Positions 31,134 to 43,540 of a stretch of 64,000 bases of DNA are shown here, one piece after another (the first letter of the stretch is position 1; every line of letters begins with the position of its first letter). A program made the translations under genes and the position numbers. Source of the stretch: Pisaster brevispinus (lineage: Eukaryota > Echinodermata > Asteroidea > Forcipulatida > Asteriidae). The stretch lies in the NCBI GenBank assembly GCA_023634235.1, contig JAMKCF010000016.1, positions 10,290,866 to 10,354,865 of the forward strand, in the 5' to 3' direction. The notes beneath the pieces were generated by a model. The model was not told the origin of the DNA and did no database searches. It worked only from the letters and a program-made list of their open reading frames with translations.

Positions 31134-34100
31134 TAGTGCATGTACGAAACCTTTTACGTATTAGCTAAAGACTTGCTGTAAATGTTAACAAAAACAACAG
31201 TGATGAGTACATTAATCATTTGTATAAACAAACCCGATTTGCACAAAATTGTGGTTCCTGACGGATAGGTCACTTCATGTGACAAACGATGTGTAAAACA
31301 AGAACTGCATAATATTTATTCCATTTAAGATTAGCCTGTATCTATGACATTGACTCTGAAGCTGGGGGGTTTCAGTCGACCGGCGATCGACCAGAAGGTC
31401 GCAGTCGAGTGCCCAAAACTATCAAATGGGTTACCGGCCAAGAAGTTTGCGAACTTCTCGTCTAGAGTACCTATGGTGGAACGAATGTGCAAGGTTTCAT
31501 GGGGCTCGCAAACGCACCCGTGACAAGCTTGTGTTCTCTTTCTAAGTTTCTGTCAAGCTATCTTTTTTTTCTTTGAGAACTAACCATTTTCCCTGTCAAA
31601 CAGTCAGAAGTTGGTGGCTGTTTTCCATTTCAAATTTATGTTGCAAAAATTTTTTTGTTTCTTTGTTTGAGATTTAACCGTTTTTTTGTTCTTTCAAACT
31701 GTATTATCTCTCAGCAACGGGGATCGAATTCATCTTGTCGGAAAAAAGAATTGAAAATTTTTCCATAGCTAACATCATGTCATAAATAAGACTACTTGAG
31801 TCTGCTTTTTAACTGTAATCACTTCAGCAAAATAGAAAATACAATTCACCTGTTTGAATTTTCAACCTTTGCAGATGTGATCCGATCCCCAAGTCGTTCT
31901 CGTGTGGCCTTTCTGCATGTGCTGACCTCTGACTGACCTATCTTAGCTTCGAGGTTGACAAGAAACAAGTACGGTACCGGCCGCCATTTACTTTCCCCAA
32001 CGCATGACGCTTTCTGGTTTCCGGGCCTCAATTTCGTGCCTCTGCTTTTACCACGGAATGATGTGATTTGTACGGTCACCATGTTCCGCTGACAGGGCTA
32101 GTGTGGAGTTTCTGCACATACTGTGTAAGCCTATAAGCAAGGAATAATGACATAGAAAGATAAAATACGCACACGCATAAGCAACTGTGCATTGCTTAAC
32201 CAAGAAAGAGGCTTACCCTAAGCGTGGACTCTTATTGGTACTGTGATCATAAACTTTTCGTTTACGCGAAGCAGAGACAGAAATTGGACCCCACTGTTTA
32301 CTATGAACACCTATATGCATTTATAAAATTATTACATTACTCCAATCTTTCAGTTTTTTGTGGAACAGCATATGCATAATTTTTATATACCCAAGTTTAA
32401 AAAGATATTTAAAAGTTGGAAGCTTGTTTTTGATGACGTAAATTTAGTAGAACTATCGTGTCGATTTAATGTTATTGGTATGTAGGATAATTTTAGCTGT
32501 TCTGATAACAACATTAACAGTACGATAGCAAAACAACAAAAAACAACACCAAGAAGAAGAACAGCAACAACAACAATACAAAACAAAACAATATCAACAT
32601 CTGCAGCAGCAGCAGCAGCAACAGCCTCACTGAATTCAAAGGAAGCGTACAGTCATGCAAGTTGGCATAGTTTTACACCAATAGTACACTGACTTCAATT
32701 TTAAACCTCACGTTAAAAATATGAATGTTGCTTTCTTGGTATGCATTTTAACAATATAAATGCTAATATTTATAATCGAGTACAGACAATAACCGCAATA
32801 GTTTATTTGTTTTTGCCTCTTATTTATATATTGCCTGTTAAGGTATTTTTTTAAATGGTATTTAGGTGAATATTTGGTGTTTTCGGTCATCCATGAATCG
32901 TTCAGGCGGGAAGAGGTTGAATCCGTTAAAACTGTTAGAATTTACCTGACCCAATCATTAAATCACATCCCCGTATGTTGTAGTGATAAAGTTATAAAAA
33001 GGTTAAGTGTTAACAATGTACGAACAGAAATAACATTGCGAACTTGTCATTATTGTATCCAGACTTCCAAATTAATGAAATGTCGAAAATCTTGCCAAAA
33101 TTATATCAAAAAGCAATTGTTAGAGTAAACACGCATAAGCCAGAAGTTGATATTAGTCGAGAAAATACTTGGAATAACTGTATAATTAGTTTAATTAAAA
33201 TATTCATTATTTGTTATAGTTTTCTAGTTAAAGGGTGAAATCATTGATTTGGATTTTCCGCACTTGGTCTACCAAGGTCCTGTGACACATATTTGTACCA
33301 AGGGTTCGTCCCGCTTAACAATACACACAGTATTTTTGCATGTTAAACTTATTTTGTCTAGGCCTACTGCTAGAGTATTTTGCACTTGTCCATTTACTAA
33401 ACATTGTGATGAGACCGCATAGTACGCAATTAAAAAAAGTATACATTTATGTTCACTCTGAAGTAATATAGCTTATGTTATACAGCGGCAGCGATAGGCC
33501 AGCGCCGCAACAACATCGCCACCAGTTACTCTCAATGTCCCCCAGTTTGCCCCTTCCCCATTACCACCTAAATTTATCCCCGATGGCTGGATGGCTGACA
33601 TCTGCTAACCATTGCACCCCATTCAAGCAAAAACAATGTTTGCATTACCCTAATTCACGATCAACGCTGGTTTATAAAGTCCAGTAATGTGACCAGTCAA
33701 CACTTTTACAGCAGTACAAAATTACAATAAAAAGTTGATGTTTGCCCCCTTCAATTGAAGCGCTCTCCCCTTTTGTTACTCTAGATTTACAGGTCTGGTG
33801 CCGCCGCTATTCTTAAGCGAGACATTATTTGTATTTTTAGTACAAGTTTCAAATATTATTCAAGTAAATATAACAGTAATTTGTTGGTCGAAAGAGGCAT
33901 GTCCATAAATTTATTCCTGCTGTATTTTTCAATGAAGCCACTTTTGCAATAAGAATTCAAGGACTTCTTTTGTTCCATTTAAACAGGACCCTATTTCACA
34001 CAGCTGCTTTAAGCACATGAAGTGGCTCAGCATATCCATGCTTACCAGAGTAAGGTTACCAGCCAACTTACCATGTCGCTTTTGTACAATCTGTGACCGG

Positions 34101-35355
34101 TATCTGCTTGTTTTATGCTGAGTGGAACACTTTTAAGCAGCATTTTCTGCTTGAGCATCTTTATGAAACTAAGCCTGGCTCTAGAGTTAGATGTGTATAC
34201 CCCAGACTGTGAGTTTACAAACAAACACAAAATGGGAAGGCAAACGCCAGCCTTCGTTGTTCTTGGCGGCTAAGTTCGGAGGTAAACGGTTCTAAAAGTG
34301 TGACAGTTAAATGTAGGTTCAGTCCATAGAGAACAAATTTCGTAATCTCTCAACTAACCAATTTTATATTAACTATGATATAATCTCAAAAGAAAACAAA
34401 ATAACTGAAAAGATAATGTTTGGTCAAATTTTGAGGTCCTGTACTGAACAGGGATCAAGACTTTAAGACGGTGACAAAAAATAGTTGAAGATTTCGTTTC
34501 ACGGGGAAATGTTCACAGTTTAATAGTATTGTATACAAAATGCAAACAGGAACACCTTGGAGGATGGTGCAATGTTCTTTCAAGGTTTCGCTCTCTCCAT
34601 GAGTGTTAAGTGTACATTTGAAATTGTGTCTTTTGGATTGATTGAAACTTGTTGCCTGTAAATTGCATTTAGCCTCTGTTTGTTAACTTGAGGTTGTACA
34701 AAAACAATTTGGTTTTGCCTGTCTTTTTGGGTATAAACTCTATACGTAAATTGTTTGACAATCAGTGTTGATTATTGGCCAAGTTCTTTCCTACTTTATT
34801 ATATTTCCTACTTGTATTTATGAAATTATCAATGTAACCAAGAATGTTCATAAGTTATGTTGACAAACTAAATCAATGTTGTCAATAAAAAGTAATCGAT
34901 GCAAAACATAAGTGTAAATGAATCAATTACCTATTTAAATGAGTGAACTATAAGTGCTACTTTTAACATCAGGTTTACAATTTTACATCGAAATTCGAAG
35001 TTATAATGATTTACAGCTAAGATTTGAAAGTAAAACTTATTAAGGCTGAGGGGCCAGGGAGGTTGGTAGGCCAGGGACTGTGAGGTTGCTTGGCAGTCAG
35101 TGAGCCAATGGGTTGAGCTGGTTGGGCTTGAGGCATGATCATCCTTGGTAGAGGACTAAGGCCAAGGGGCTGGAAGGTTGCTGGGATGAAGACAGTCGGT
35201 CACCCAGTGGCTTGAGCGGGTCTGTCTTGGGGTGAGGGTGGGGGAGAAAAAGTCATCATGTTTGGGCGATAACATTTTTCCCTAGCTAAGACTTGTAGCA
35301 CAAATAAGAAAAAAAAACTACAAGGCAGAAGAACCTTGTAAAATAGAAACATCAA
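31134..35355. other. 3' flank of gene 2, duplicated after gene 3
   Basis: No supported gene. It aligns with 53965-57894 except for 32955-34183, which is replaced by unrelated sequence in the other copy. Contains a CAG/CAA-rich tract at 32560-32628 and an open minus-strand frame at 31846-32082 that is also open at 54498-54734 (78 codons each). Confidence 0.6.
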
Positions 35356-36499
35356 ATTTGGAGTCGGGGAACCACCTAGTTCAGACACAAAGCGTTTTTC
35401 CCGTTGCTTATCTTTTGCAGCAGCGTAGGTTTGTAAAATTGGGACACCAGACGTTCAGATATAGGAACTTGTTTGTCTGTACACTGTAGAGTTTAAAGGG
35501 AGAGTGTACCTTGGGTTGTTACTCCACAAGTTAACTGCTCATAAGGCTTACATGGTAAAGAGCACTGGAGAGCTGTTGTTAATGTTACCATTACAAACGA
35601 CCAATTTGAAGTAATGTAGTTTTAGAGAAAGACCTTATTTTTCACCAGACAAACGTGTATCTGAGAAAGGCTTTAGGCATGAAGCCTCCAGGTTATGAAG
35701 CCTTTCTCGGGAATCTGAAAACACAAAGCAATTCTGGCGATGACTAAATGAACCCACGTTTACAGGTTTCTCAGCAAAACCACTAGTTAATGTAAAACCC
35801 ACTCAACAATTAATATTCAACCTTTCCTTTCATACTATAGTCCTTTCCCATAGCATTTCACAGCAGTTCAAAAGATTAATTTACTAAATAACACCCCAAT
35901 TTTTTTTCCAGCCACCATGACACATAGTTTGTCTTTTATTATCTATTAAAAACGTGTAATTAGCAAAACGCAAACAAATTAAACTACTAAACTTTAGACC
36001 TTTCATCAGAAAACTCCACAAGAATAATGAATGTTGCCAATCAGTTGCAAACCTAATTAATAAAAGTCAACCTCACATATTTGTGTATTAAGTAGAGCCT
36101 AACTGTTACTGCTAGCTGTTGATAGTTTTACATATTTTGAGAAAGGACTCCGATTGAAGTAATATGGTTTGGGAAATTTTTCACCCCAAAATATTTGAAT
36201 TTGAGAAACGATTCATGCTTGAATTATTTTTCAGACGAAAAATGAGGGTTTGTGAGCGAATGTTGCGGCCAGAGATGCGGTTGGTACCCGCTGTCACCTC
36301 GCTAAACGTGGATGGATTCAACGTTCTTTTGAAATTCCATGACAGTTTGTAATGCTGTTTTTATTAGCGAGTAGACACTGTACTCAGCGGAAACTTTCGC
36401 ATGTGACTTTTTCTGTATCTTTCTTGATAATTTGGCTCATGAATAAGCATTACGTTGAGAAAAACAATCTATAACCCTACATGTTGTTCTTCCCAACAG

Positions 36500-36605
36500 A
36501 AAGGGACAACAACTGACCTGTGGACATGAACTCTCTACTTCAGGTTGCCGTCTGCATTACACTGGTACTCTGCATTGCACTACCGGCGGCAGTGTCAGGG
36601 TACCG
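36500..36605 (+). CDS. Gene 3 signal-peptide exon
   Basis: ATG at 36526, MNSLLQVAVCITLVLCIALP then AAVSGY, donor gtaagt, phase 2 end. Acceptor cccaacag present, but no upstream first exon is found in 35356-36499. Confidence 0.83.
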
Positions 36606-36894
36606 GTAAGTATTAAGTCAGGATCAGGCTTAGTAAAGGCCCGAACTTGGGCTGTGACACTGCAGCCCGAGTTTTTGCAACGTCACAGCCCAAGTTTTTG
36701 CATATGTTAACACATAATGTGTTAACACGATTGAATATTTTGGTAACATTCGGCCGTCCGTACCAACCTGCACGGATTGTTTATCAACAATGGAACGGTC
36801 TTTATCTGTAGCGCCGTAAAATGACCCACTGTTACTGTTTAACTGTAAGAATAATTCTATCTCAACTTCTTCTCCTTAAAACAGAGTCAATGAA

Positions 36895-37014
36895 TGCAAC
36901 AAAAGGTTCTCCTACGTCAGTACAAAATCCAGGACGGTGTGCTATACAGAGCGATACACCTATAAATGTGGATTCTTGGGCTGGAAACAGTGTTCAGGCG
37001 AAAGGTGGGCAGTT
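36895..37014 (+). CDS. Gene 3 EMI domain, first half
   Basis: Phase 2-2. VNECNKRFSYVSTKSRTVC then KCGFLGWKQCSG: canonical EMI cysteine positions, unlike gene 2. Confidence 0.87.
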
Positions 37015-37372
37015 TTCTTGTTGTCACTTCTGGGTCATGGCACAAAGAAAATGAACTGGCAATCGACTTGAAATCTGTAAATTAGCATTTAATTACTCAA
37101 CACTATCCGGCCCAATTTTTTTATTTTAAGAGGAAGTGAAATGACAAATTAAATTTGTGGATGTACTCATTCTTCAGAAGATAGTGTGAGGAATTTGTTT
37201 TACAAAAGTATTTAACCTCTCGCTAAAATAGTGCAAATTGCCAATGCCTTCGGCCGGGGAAATAGGTCCTTCTTCTGGTCACTCGCAGGGCCTGGGGGGG
37301 GGGGGGGGTCGTGCTCTTGTAACCTCACTGCCGGTCCATATGTATACATTGTTTCCTTTTGTTTTTCTTAAG

Positions 37373-37473
37373 GCGAGCCTCCTACACCCAATATTATCTG
37401 GTGACCAAATATGCTACCAGAGTCGAATGCTGCTGGGGGTGGCGTCGGGATCGCTACGGGCGCTGCTTGATGG
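37373..37473 (+). CDS. Gene 3 EMI domain, second half
   Basis: 101 bases, phase 2-1, RASYTQYYLVTKYATRVECC, WGWRRDRYGRCLM. A 17-base G run lies just upstream near 37295. Confidence 0.88.
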
Positions 37474-38108
37474 GTAAGTTGGCAGAACACCCCCCTTCCC
37501 GCACCCCTGGACATGGTTCAAAATAAACCTCATGAAGGATTACTTATGCTGAAGCTAAAAATGACTTTACAAACACACTACACACAAATTAGTCGATTTA
37601 TATTAGGCTTGTAATTTTGTGACTTCGATCATGAACGACCTTGTGGAATATTTTTGTGTTCACGGGCCGATTTCACAAAGAGCTAAGATTTGTCTTACCT
37701 GTGTATCAATCTTAGTTGGTAAGTAGAGTGTGATGTCACAATACAATTCACTATGGCAACACTGACAGCTCTTTTGAAAAAAAATAGGAGTGCTTTTTGA
37801 AATCGAGCCCAGGACTGTAATATTTGAATGTAACGAAGATGCAAAACTAATTACTATAATTCACCTGTCTGACTATTATTTTCAATAATAAATATTTCTA
37901 TATGAGCTCATACATATTTATTAGTTTCCACATCATGAATATTTATTACAGTCAATGATGAGATACAACAAACAAATGCAGCCTTGAGAGCTGTACATGG
38001 TCTGTTTGTTAGCAGTCAGCTTGTCAACAAAGCCAGGTGGTCAACAGTTTTTTGAAATATATCCCCGCCGTTTTGACGTCGTCCTTTCGTTGTTTCCTTT
38101 CTCTTTAG

Positions 38109-38201
38109 CAATCTGTAAAGCCTCATGCGTCCATGGGACTTGTGTTCGCCCCTACACCTGTAGATGTAGGCCTGGGTACACTGGCTCAATATGCACCAAA
38201 G
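38109..38201 (+). CDS. Gene 3 exon A: EMI-proximal EGF
   Basis: 31 codons, [20 protein letters not shown], phase 1-1, six cysteines. Confidence 0.86.
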
Positions 38202-38544
38202 GTACTTATGTAGAAAGGCCAGTTTGTATGAGAGTTTGACCACTTTACAATAAAAGAAATTAAAAGCCCCACCAATTTCGCTCAAAAGTAACTTGATATT
38301 CTGAAAAGGAAGTACAGTTAATAAAAAATGTACGTAATTTCTTGAGATTCAGACGCCCCAAAAGACAATAAGAGCGTTTTTGTTTTCGAAAGGAATCTCG
38401 GGACAGCGCGTTTAATATTGATCTGAAAATGTGCGGTCGTTATTGTACGCCCAGTAGAAGCTTAATGAACATTTCCTTATGACGTCACGATTTACAGCTC
38501 CCATGAATATGTAGTTTTTTCTAAATTAAGCCGTATGTCTTGTG

Positions 38545-38690
38545 TACTAGGATTGGTAGTGCACGTAAAAAAAACCAGAAAACTTATTGTGGACGAGTAG
38601 TGGTTAACCCTGGAGTTTCTGGTTCCCAGAGCAAGTAACATTGTTTACACTTACAGGTTTCCTCAGGCTTGCGAGCTACAGTGAATAAGC
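38545..38690 (+). repeat. SINE body fragment
   Basis: Lacks the tRNA head; begins at gtagtgcacgtaaa and includes cttattgtggacga and ctggagtttctggttccc, matching the body of the SINE at 1711 onward. Confidence 0.55.
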
Positions 38691-39329
38691 TTACTTAAGG
38701 TAAACATATGAGGCATCCTTGGTGTTATTACCAGAAGAATATAACAAGTATAGTATAATAATAACAAGTAGTGACGATAATATATACGTAACACAAAATA
38801 TATCCTGTGTCCAATCAAATAGATATTTGTATAAAAGTGACGCCCTTTGAGACGTCCAAGTAAAAGTTTGGCCGTGTTTTTGTGCAAATAGATAGATAGA
38901 TATTACACTTATTTTAATATTGCCATCAAGTTACGTGTGTACATCGTTAAAGCTCAGATACATTGTAGCAAAGATATATTGGGAAACCAGATAAGCAGTA
39001 ATGACAATAACAATTTACACGGAAGTTGAATGAAAAATCACAAAACAGGAAAACATGTATGCCCAGGGTAATGCAAAAGCTTTTGTTACCATTCCTAACG
39101 GACAGACAAACAATACACAAACACACCGAACAAACAGAATATTACAACACTGACCTAGGTATAAACATGTAGGTATTAATTAGACAAAACATTATCCGGG
39201 AATATTGCGTAACTTTTCTAGTCACGTAGACTTCTTTAATAGTACATTGTCTAGTTTCTTCTTCTTTTTCCCCCTTGTGATCGACCTTTTTTCTGTTTTT
39301 CATTTTCTGAATATTTCCTATTTCTCAAG

Positions 39330-39461
39330 ACATCAACGAGTGTATGGTGCAGTCCAACTCTGTTCTCCAATGTGACCACATGTGCATCAATACCATCGGT
39401 AGCTACAGATGCGAATGCAACTCTGGATATCTGCTGGACGCTGATCGGCATACGTGCAATA
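39330..39461 (+). CDS. Gene 3 exon B: calcium-binding EGF
   Basis: 44 codons, DINECMVQSNSVLQC start, six cysteines. Ends in A rather than G before the gtacgt donor, turning the Asp that starts exon C into Asn. Confidence 0.86.
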
Positions 39462-39833
39462 GTACGTGCAAAATTAAAGTCTTTTAAAAATACGCCCAAC
39501 ACATCGTCTCGGGTGCTTCTATTATAGTAACAAAAATCTGATTTATAATTGGTCCAGTTCCGTTTTGTAATTTTTTGTTTTGCATGTCCTGCAAGCTCGC
39601 GAAACTTAGCAGTTGAATATATCTTTTTCGCTTGTTTAATCAGGTGTGGTATTGATCCACTTTACCTTACGTAATTTTCACACTAATCTTGTTGCACAAT
39701 TTGGAGAGTCAATGTGTGCGTGTAGTGCATATTTTGTTTTATGACCGTACATTAAAACACTTAACGCTCGGGTAAAAACAATATCTATGACCCATCTTTT
39801 AAAAATTTAGGACGAACTCCACTTTATCGCCGT

Positions 39834-40095
39834 CTGGTGTTTCTGATCAGCAGAGTGCAGGTTCGAGTCCCGGTCGTGGCACTTGAGTCATTGAGCAAGA
39901 TACTTGAATATAGTTGCTTTGTTTATAGGACATTATGCCGTAGGCAGAACACTTATCGTGGAAGAATTGGGGTTAATCCCGGAGTTTTTGGTTCTTACAG
40001 CAAGCACCAGTGTTTACAGGTTTCCTCAGACTTAAGAGCTGCTGTGAAGCATCCTTGGTTTCATCACCAGAAATATATACTAGTAATATTTTCTC
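39834..40095 (+). repeat. SINE, 5'-truncated, before gene 3 exon C
   Basis: Begins at tctggtgtttctgatcagca; B box ggttcgagtcccgg present, A box deleted. Confidence 0.7.
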
Positions 40096-40143
40096 CTTGA
40101 AATGAAATAAAAATGAGTGCTTAACACTGTCGCCACTATACAG

Positions 40144-40269
40144 ATGTTGACGAATGCTCGATGACTCGCAAAAATAAATGTCACCAGAAATGCTACAATA
40201 CTGGCGGTAGCTATAGCTGTGGTTGTCACGACGGTTACACGTTGGATCCCACCGGATTAGAGTGTGGCG
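40144..40269 (+). CDS. Gene 3 exon C: EGF
   Basis: 42 codons, [16 protein letters not shown] and NTGGSYSCGCHDGYTL, six cysteines, phase 1-1. Confidence 0.86.
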
Positions 40270-40618
40270 GTATGTTTTTATTCCTTTCTTGTAGCCTTAC
40301 CCATTTGTGGGTCAGTGTGTCCCGGAATCTGCGTCAAAATTACCCCCAAAAGAGTCTAAACTACGCAGAATGCTCATTGAAAAACCTATTTGTAACCACT
40401 TTTCGGGACAGCCTTTAATGGAAATGGGTTATAGGCCCCTGGTGACCCGAGAAGTTTTAGTAAGAGCATATTCTTGATGAGTCTATTTCAAAGATATTAT
40501 GCTTGGTAAGAAGAGGTGATTCATTTAAATTGATTATCGATTATTTTAATTCTGAAAGCTCATCAAAAATCAAAGTTCATATAAGTGCCGATCGACTGGG
40601 AAAATATTTTCGTATGTA

Positions 40619-41050
40619 ATATTATTTAGAGTAATTTGGGTTTGAACAAAGAACAATTTACTTGAGCTGGACTTGAACCAACGACCTCTGGATAAACGTA
40701 CCGGCGCTTTACCAACTGAGTTATCCAGCCCTATGTCAGTTTCCCTTGTGGTTTATTACTTGATAGCTGTCGCTTCCCAGGTTGTATCTTAAATTTGGGT
40801 GTGATCCCTGGCTACACGGCAGCTTACGGTTGAATGGCTTCTGACTGGCACCCCCGAACAAAGATATTGACTAATAGGGAGACCGCTAACATGGGGCTGG
40901 ATTGCTCAGTTGGTAGAGCGCCGGTACGTTAATCCGGAGGTCGTTGGTTCAAGTTCCGCTCCAGTCAATTTTTCCTTGTTCAAACCCAAATTAAATAAAA
41001 ATTTACCCAGTCAGTTTCCCTTGTGGCTTATTACTTGATACTATTTAGAG
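40619..41050. mobile_element. tRNA-headed inverted element, full-length, with target-site duplication
   Basis: Target duplicates atattatttagag (40619-40631) and atactatttagag (41038-41050). Between them are a minus-strand tRNA-like head (near 40660-40735) and a plus-strand head (ggctggattgctcagttggt near 40896, ggttcaagttcc near 40946), with outer arms aatttgggtttgaacaa and ttgttcaaacccaaatt. The plus head folds partly as a tRNA with an Asn-like GTT anticodon position but C at position 33 and a poor T stem, so it is not a working tRNA gene. Confidence 0.72.
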
Positions 41051-41801
41051 TAGATGAAAACCCTGTGACAGCTCCCCGGTACTTATTTCGATTGCCACAT
41101 TCAAACTCAGCCAGGGATGAGCGTACACAACTTCCTGCCTGAAAAACCGCCAACCAACCAACCAAGCAAGCAAACAAACAATCAATCTAACGAAATACCC
41201 CAAAATTGTTGTGATATCTTCACAGCTAACGGTTTGGTCCGTTGTTACCTAGATGTGAAAAACAAATACACCGACGCTCACCAAACAATATGTTAAAAAC
41301 AGGAAGTATAGACCATGTACAAGAAATCTTAGTTTTGAAAAAAGAGTGACATTGCAGATTCCAGGCCCCTTCTTGCAGGCAAGACAGTTCACATGGTCAT
41401 ATGAGAAATTGTACATTTTATGTCGTACTTTCCACATAACTTCAAGAGTTACAGCTGCAGTAAAGTTTTGAGATTTGCCTCCTTTTTTCTTATCACAAGT
41501 TGATAAAAAGTTTGCTTCCAGTGATGAGCTGTGACAAATCGTTCAAGCAGGAAGTCCAGGTTATGTGACTCTTGCGTGAACAATTGTGATGTCACGGGTC
41601 ACATGGTCTATTCTTGGGAGATACATCTAAGTTGGCAATCTTAACCGATAAGTTTGCTAAAAGTTACAGTATGTATTGTTTATTATCATATAAGAGAAAA
41701 ATATGGCACAATAAGAATCAATAATACCCCTAACAGACCTGTATCAAACATTCAAGAAATGGCTGCAAGTTGAAGTTGGTATTTTTTGTTTTGTTTTAAA
41801 G

Positions 41802-41921
41802 ACCGTAACGAATGCGAAGAGAAACAAATGGCTTGTGATCAGCTGTGCATGAACAAACCGGGAGGATTCAAATGTGGTTACAGAGAAGGATATGAGCTGT
41901 ATGGTGAGGACCAATGCATAG
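41802..41921 (+). CDS. Gene 3 exon D: EGF with a cysteine lost
   Basis: 40 codons, DRNECEEKQMACDQLC normal, but CGC of gene 2 is CGY here (tgc to tac), removing the fifth cysteine. Splice sites intact. Confidence 0.83.
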
Positions 41922-42156
41922 GTAATGCAGGAGGAAAAGCTTGGTCCATTAAAAGATGATTAATTAATAGATGCTAAATGTGTACTTAGAAAAGTATTTG
42001 GTTTACCAGTGCACCGATGTGTGTTAAGCAGTGTATACTCTGTAATTTCCCGATTCCTGTGACATTCTTTGTTCCCAATGCAAATAAATTTAACGCCTAT
42101 TATTGTTGGAGTACCCGCTGCTAAAATATATCGAACTGCCTCTAGCTATTGGGTAA

Positions 42157-42225
42157 TCTCGGTGGTCTGGTGCTAAGGCGTCTGCTTTAGAACTGCAAAG
42201 GTCGTGGGTTCAAATCCATTCCGAG
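42157..42225 (+). repeat. tRNA-like sequence, gene 3 copy
   Basis: ggtggtctggtgctaaggcg and gtgggttcaaatcc with tRNA-like A/B box spacing; counterpart of 19220-19292 with fewer changes. Confidence 0.4.
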
Positions 42226-42567
42226 TATTAAGCCAATGAATTACTTTCACAGGAACAACTTATAACAAAATAAAATTAATAAAAATTACATCAAATTTGA
42301 GATGACAGTCAGGTAAAAACACAAGTGCTGGGCTCGTGAAAACAGAGATTTAGGTTGGCTCACTCCACCTATCTTCTATACATGTTTTTCACGTTATTTA
42401 GATGTCGAGATTAGCAAGGTTTATCTATTTTACAATTTATTAAACATAATATTTACCCCTCGGTAAATAATCAAAGACAGCAGAGTAATTTTGCAATATC
42501 ATTTTCTTTTATCCCCTGCTTGGTCGACCCAATCTTTCCACCCTTTTTTACGCATTGATACTTACAG

Positions 42568-42690
42568 ACATAGACGAGTGTGCAACTGAAGGGGATGACT
42601 GCGATCAAATCTGTAAAAATGGTCAAGGCACTTTTACATGTTTGTGTTTCGAAGGCTATGAACTTGGCATGGACGGAAAAACATGTTTCG
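42568..42690 (+). CDS. Gene 3 exon E: calcium-binding EGF
   Basis: 41 codons, DIDECATEGDDCDQIC, GTFTCLCFEGYEL, six cysteines, intact splice sites. Confidence 0.87.
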
Positions 42691-43378
42691 GTAAGTAAAT
42701 ATCTCCGTTTTGGGCATGCTGACCTTAAAAAAAATGTGACGTCGGCGCGCCTTCTATACTGTGGACGCCCTCTATCGATGTAAGCTGTGGCTAATTGGGA
42801 ATCAATACCACTTGACAAGCATGTATGTAAAAACTGTCCATATCAACCAGTGAGAAATTTGTCGTACAGCTTATTCCAAAATGGAGGCGCAAACGAATTG
42901 GTTCAGATACACACAGAGAACAACACGGCATATCGTCTAAGTTCATTATAGTGAGTTTCTATATAATGATCAACATCAAAACCTAAACCAGTGTGGCAGG
43001 AGATTCTGTTCCCGGACATTCTGTCCCCGCAAACGGCGACTTTGTGTACAAACGTCTTCTGATAGCGCCCTCATTTGAATCCTCCTCCTCCAGCCCATGT
43101 TAATTTCCCATATGGGGGACAGAATCTCCAAGAGACAGATTGCAATAGGACACCGGCAGTGTTTATCAAGCACGATTCTAAAATGCAGAGGTGAACCACA
43201 GCAGATCTGGTTCGAGCTCATTGGCTTGTTCGGCGCTTTAAGAGGAGATTTCCGCGCTAAGTCGCGCAAAGAGTTTGAGCACTCTTATAATTATCACGCA
43301 AAAAAGTTGACCAAACCAGCGAAAGTTTGAAGGGAGCTGCCTAACACTATTTCACGTTTTATATTTTTTTGTTCGCAG

Positions 43379-43510
43379 ATATCGATGAGTGTGCACCTAC
43401 AACCATGAACTGTGACATGATACAAATCTGCCAAAAGGTCGAAACAGAACAGGGGTCGAAATGCTTTTATATCGACGGCAGTTATAATCAGCTTCAGTTG
43501 GGGACTACAG
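43379..43510 (+). CDS. Gene 3 exon F: degenerate EGF
   Basis: 44 codons, DIDECAPTTMNCDMIQIC, KCFYIDGSY, four cysteines. Thirty bases after its donor the Penelope-like insertion begins. Confidence 0.78.
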
Positions 43511-43540
43511 GTACGTTTTGATCAACCTCTTTCCAACACT

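Larger units (their letters stand above)
12703..35355. repeat. Tandem duplication, unit 1 (about 22.65 kb)
   Basis: Sequence following 12703 (attt ggagtcggggaacc) recurs at 35356, and the 3' flank of gene 2 up to 35355 recurs after gene 3 up to about 57894. The two units are collinear over exons, introns and flanks. The junction shows a short attt overlap shared by both ends. Confidence 0.85.

Noticed and set aside
36721..36741. Palindrome gttaacacataatgtgttaac as a regulatory operator
   Set aside because: Single short A/T-rich palindrome in a gene 3 intron with no positional support.
40893..40970. Plus-strand tRNA-like sequence as a functional tRNA-Asn gene
   Set aside because: Position 33 is C, T stem pairs poorly, and it is embedded in a mobile element; treated as a SINE head.
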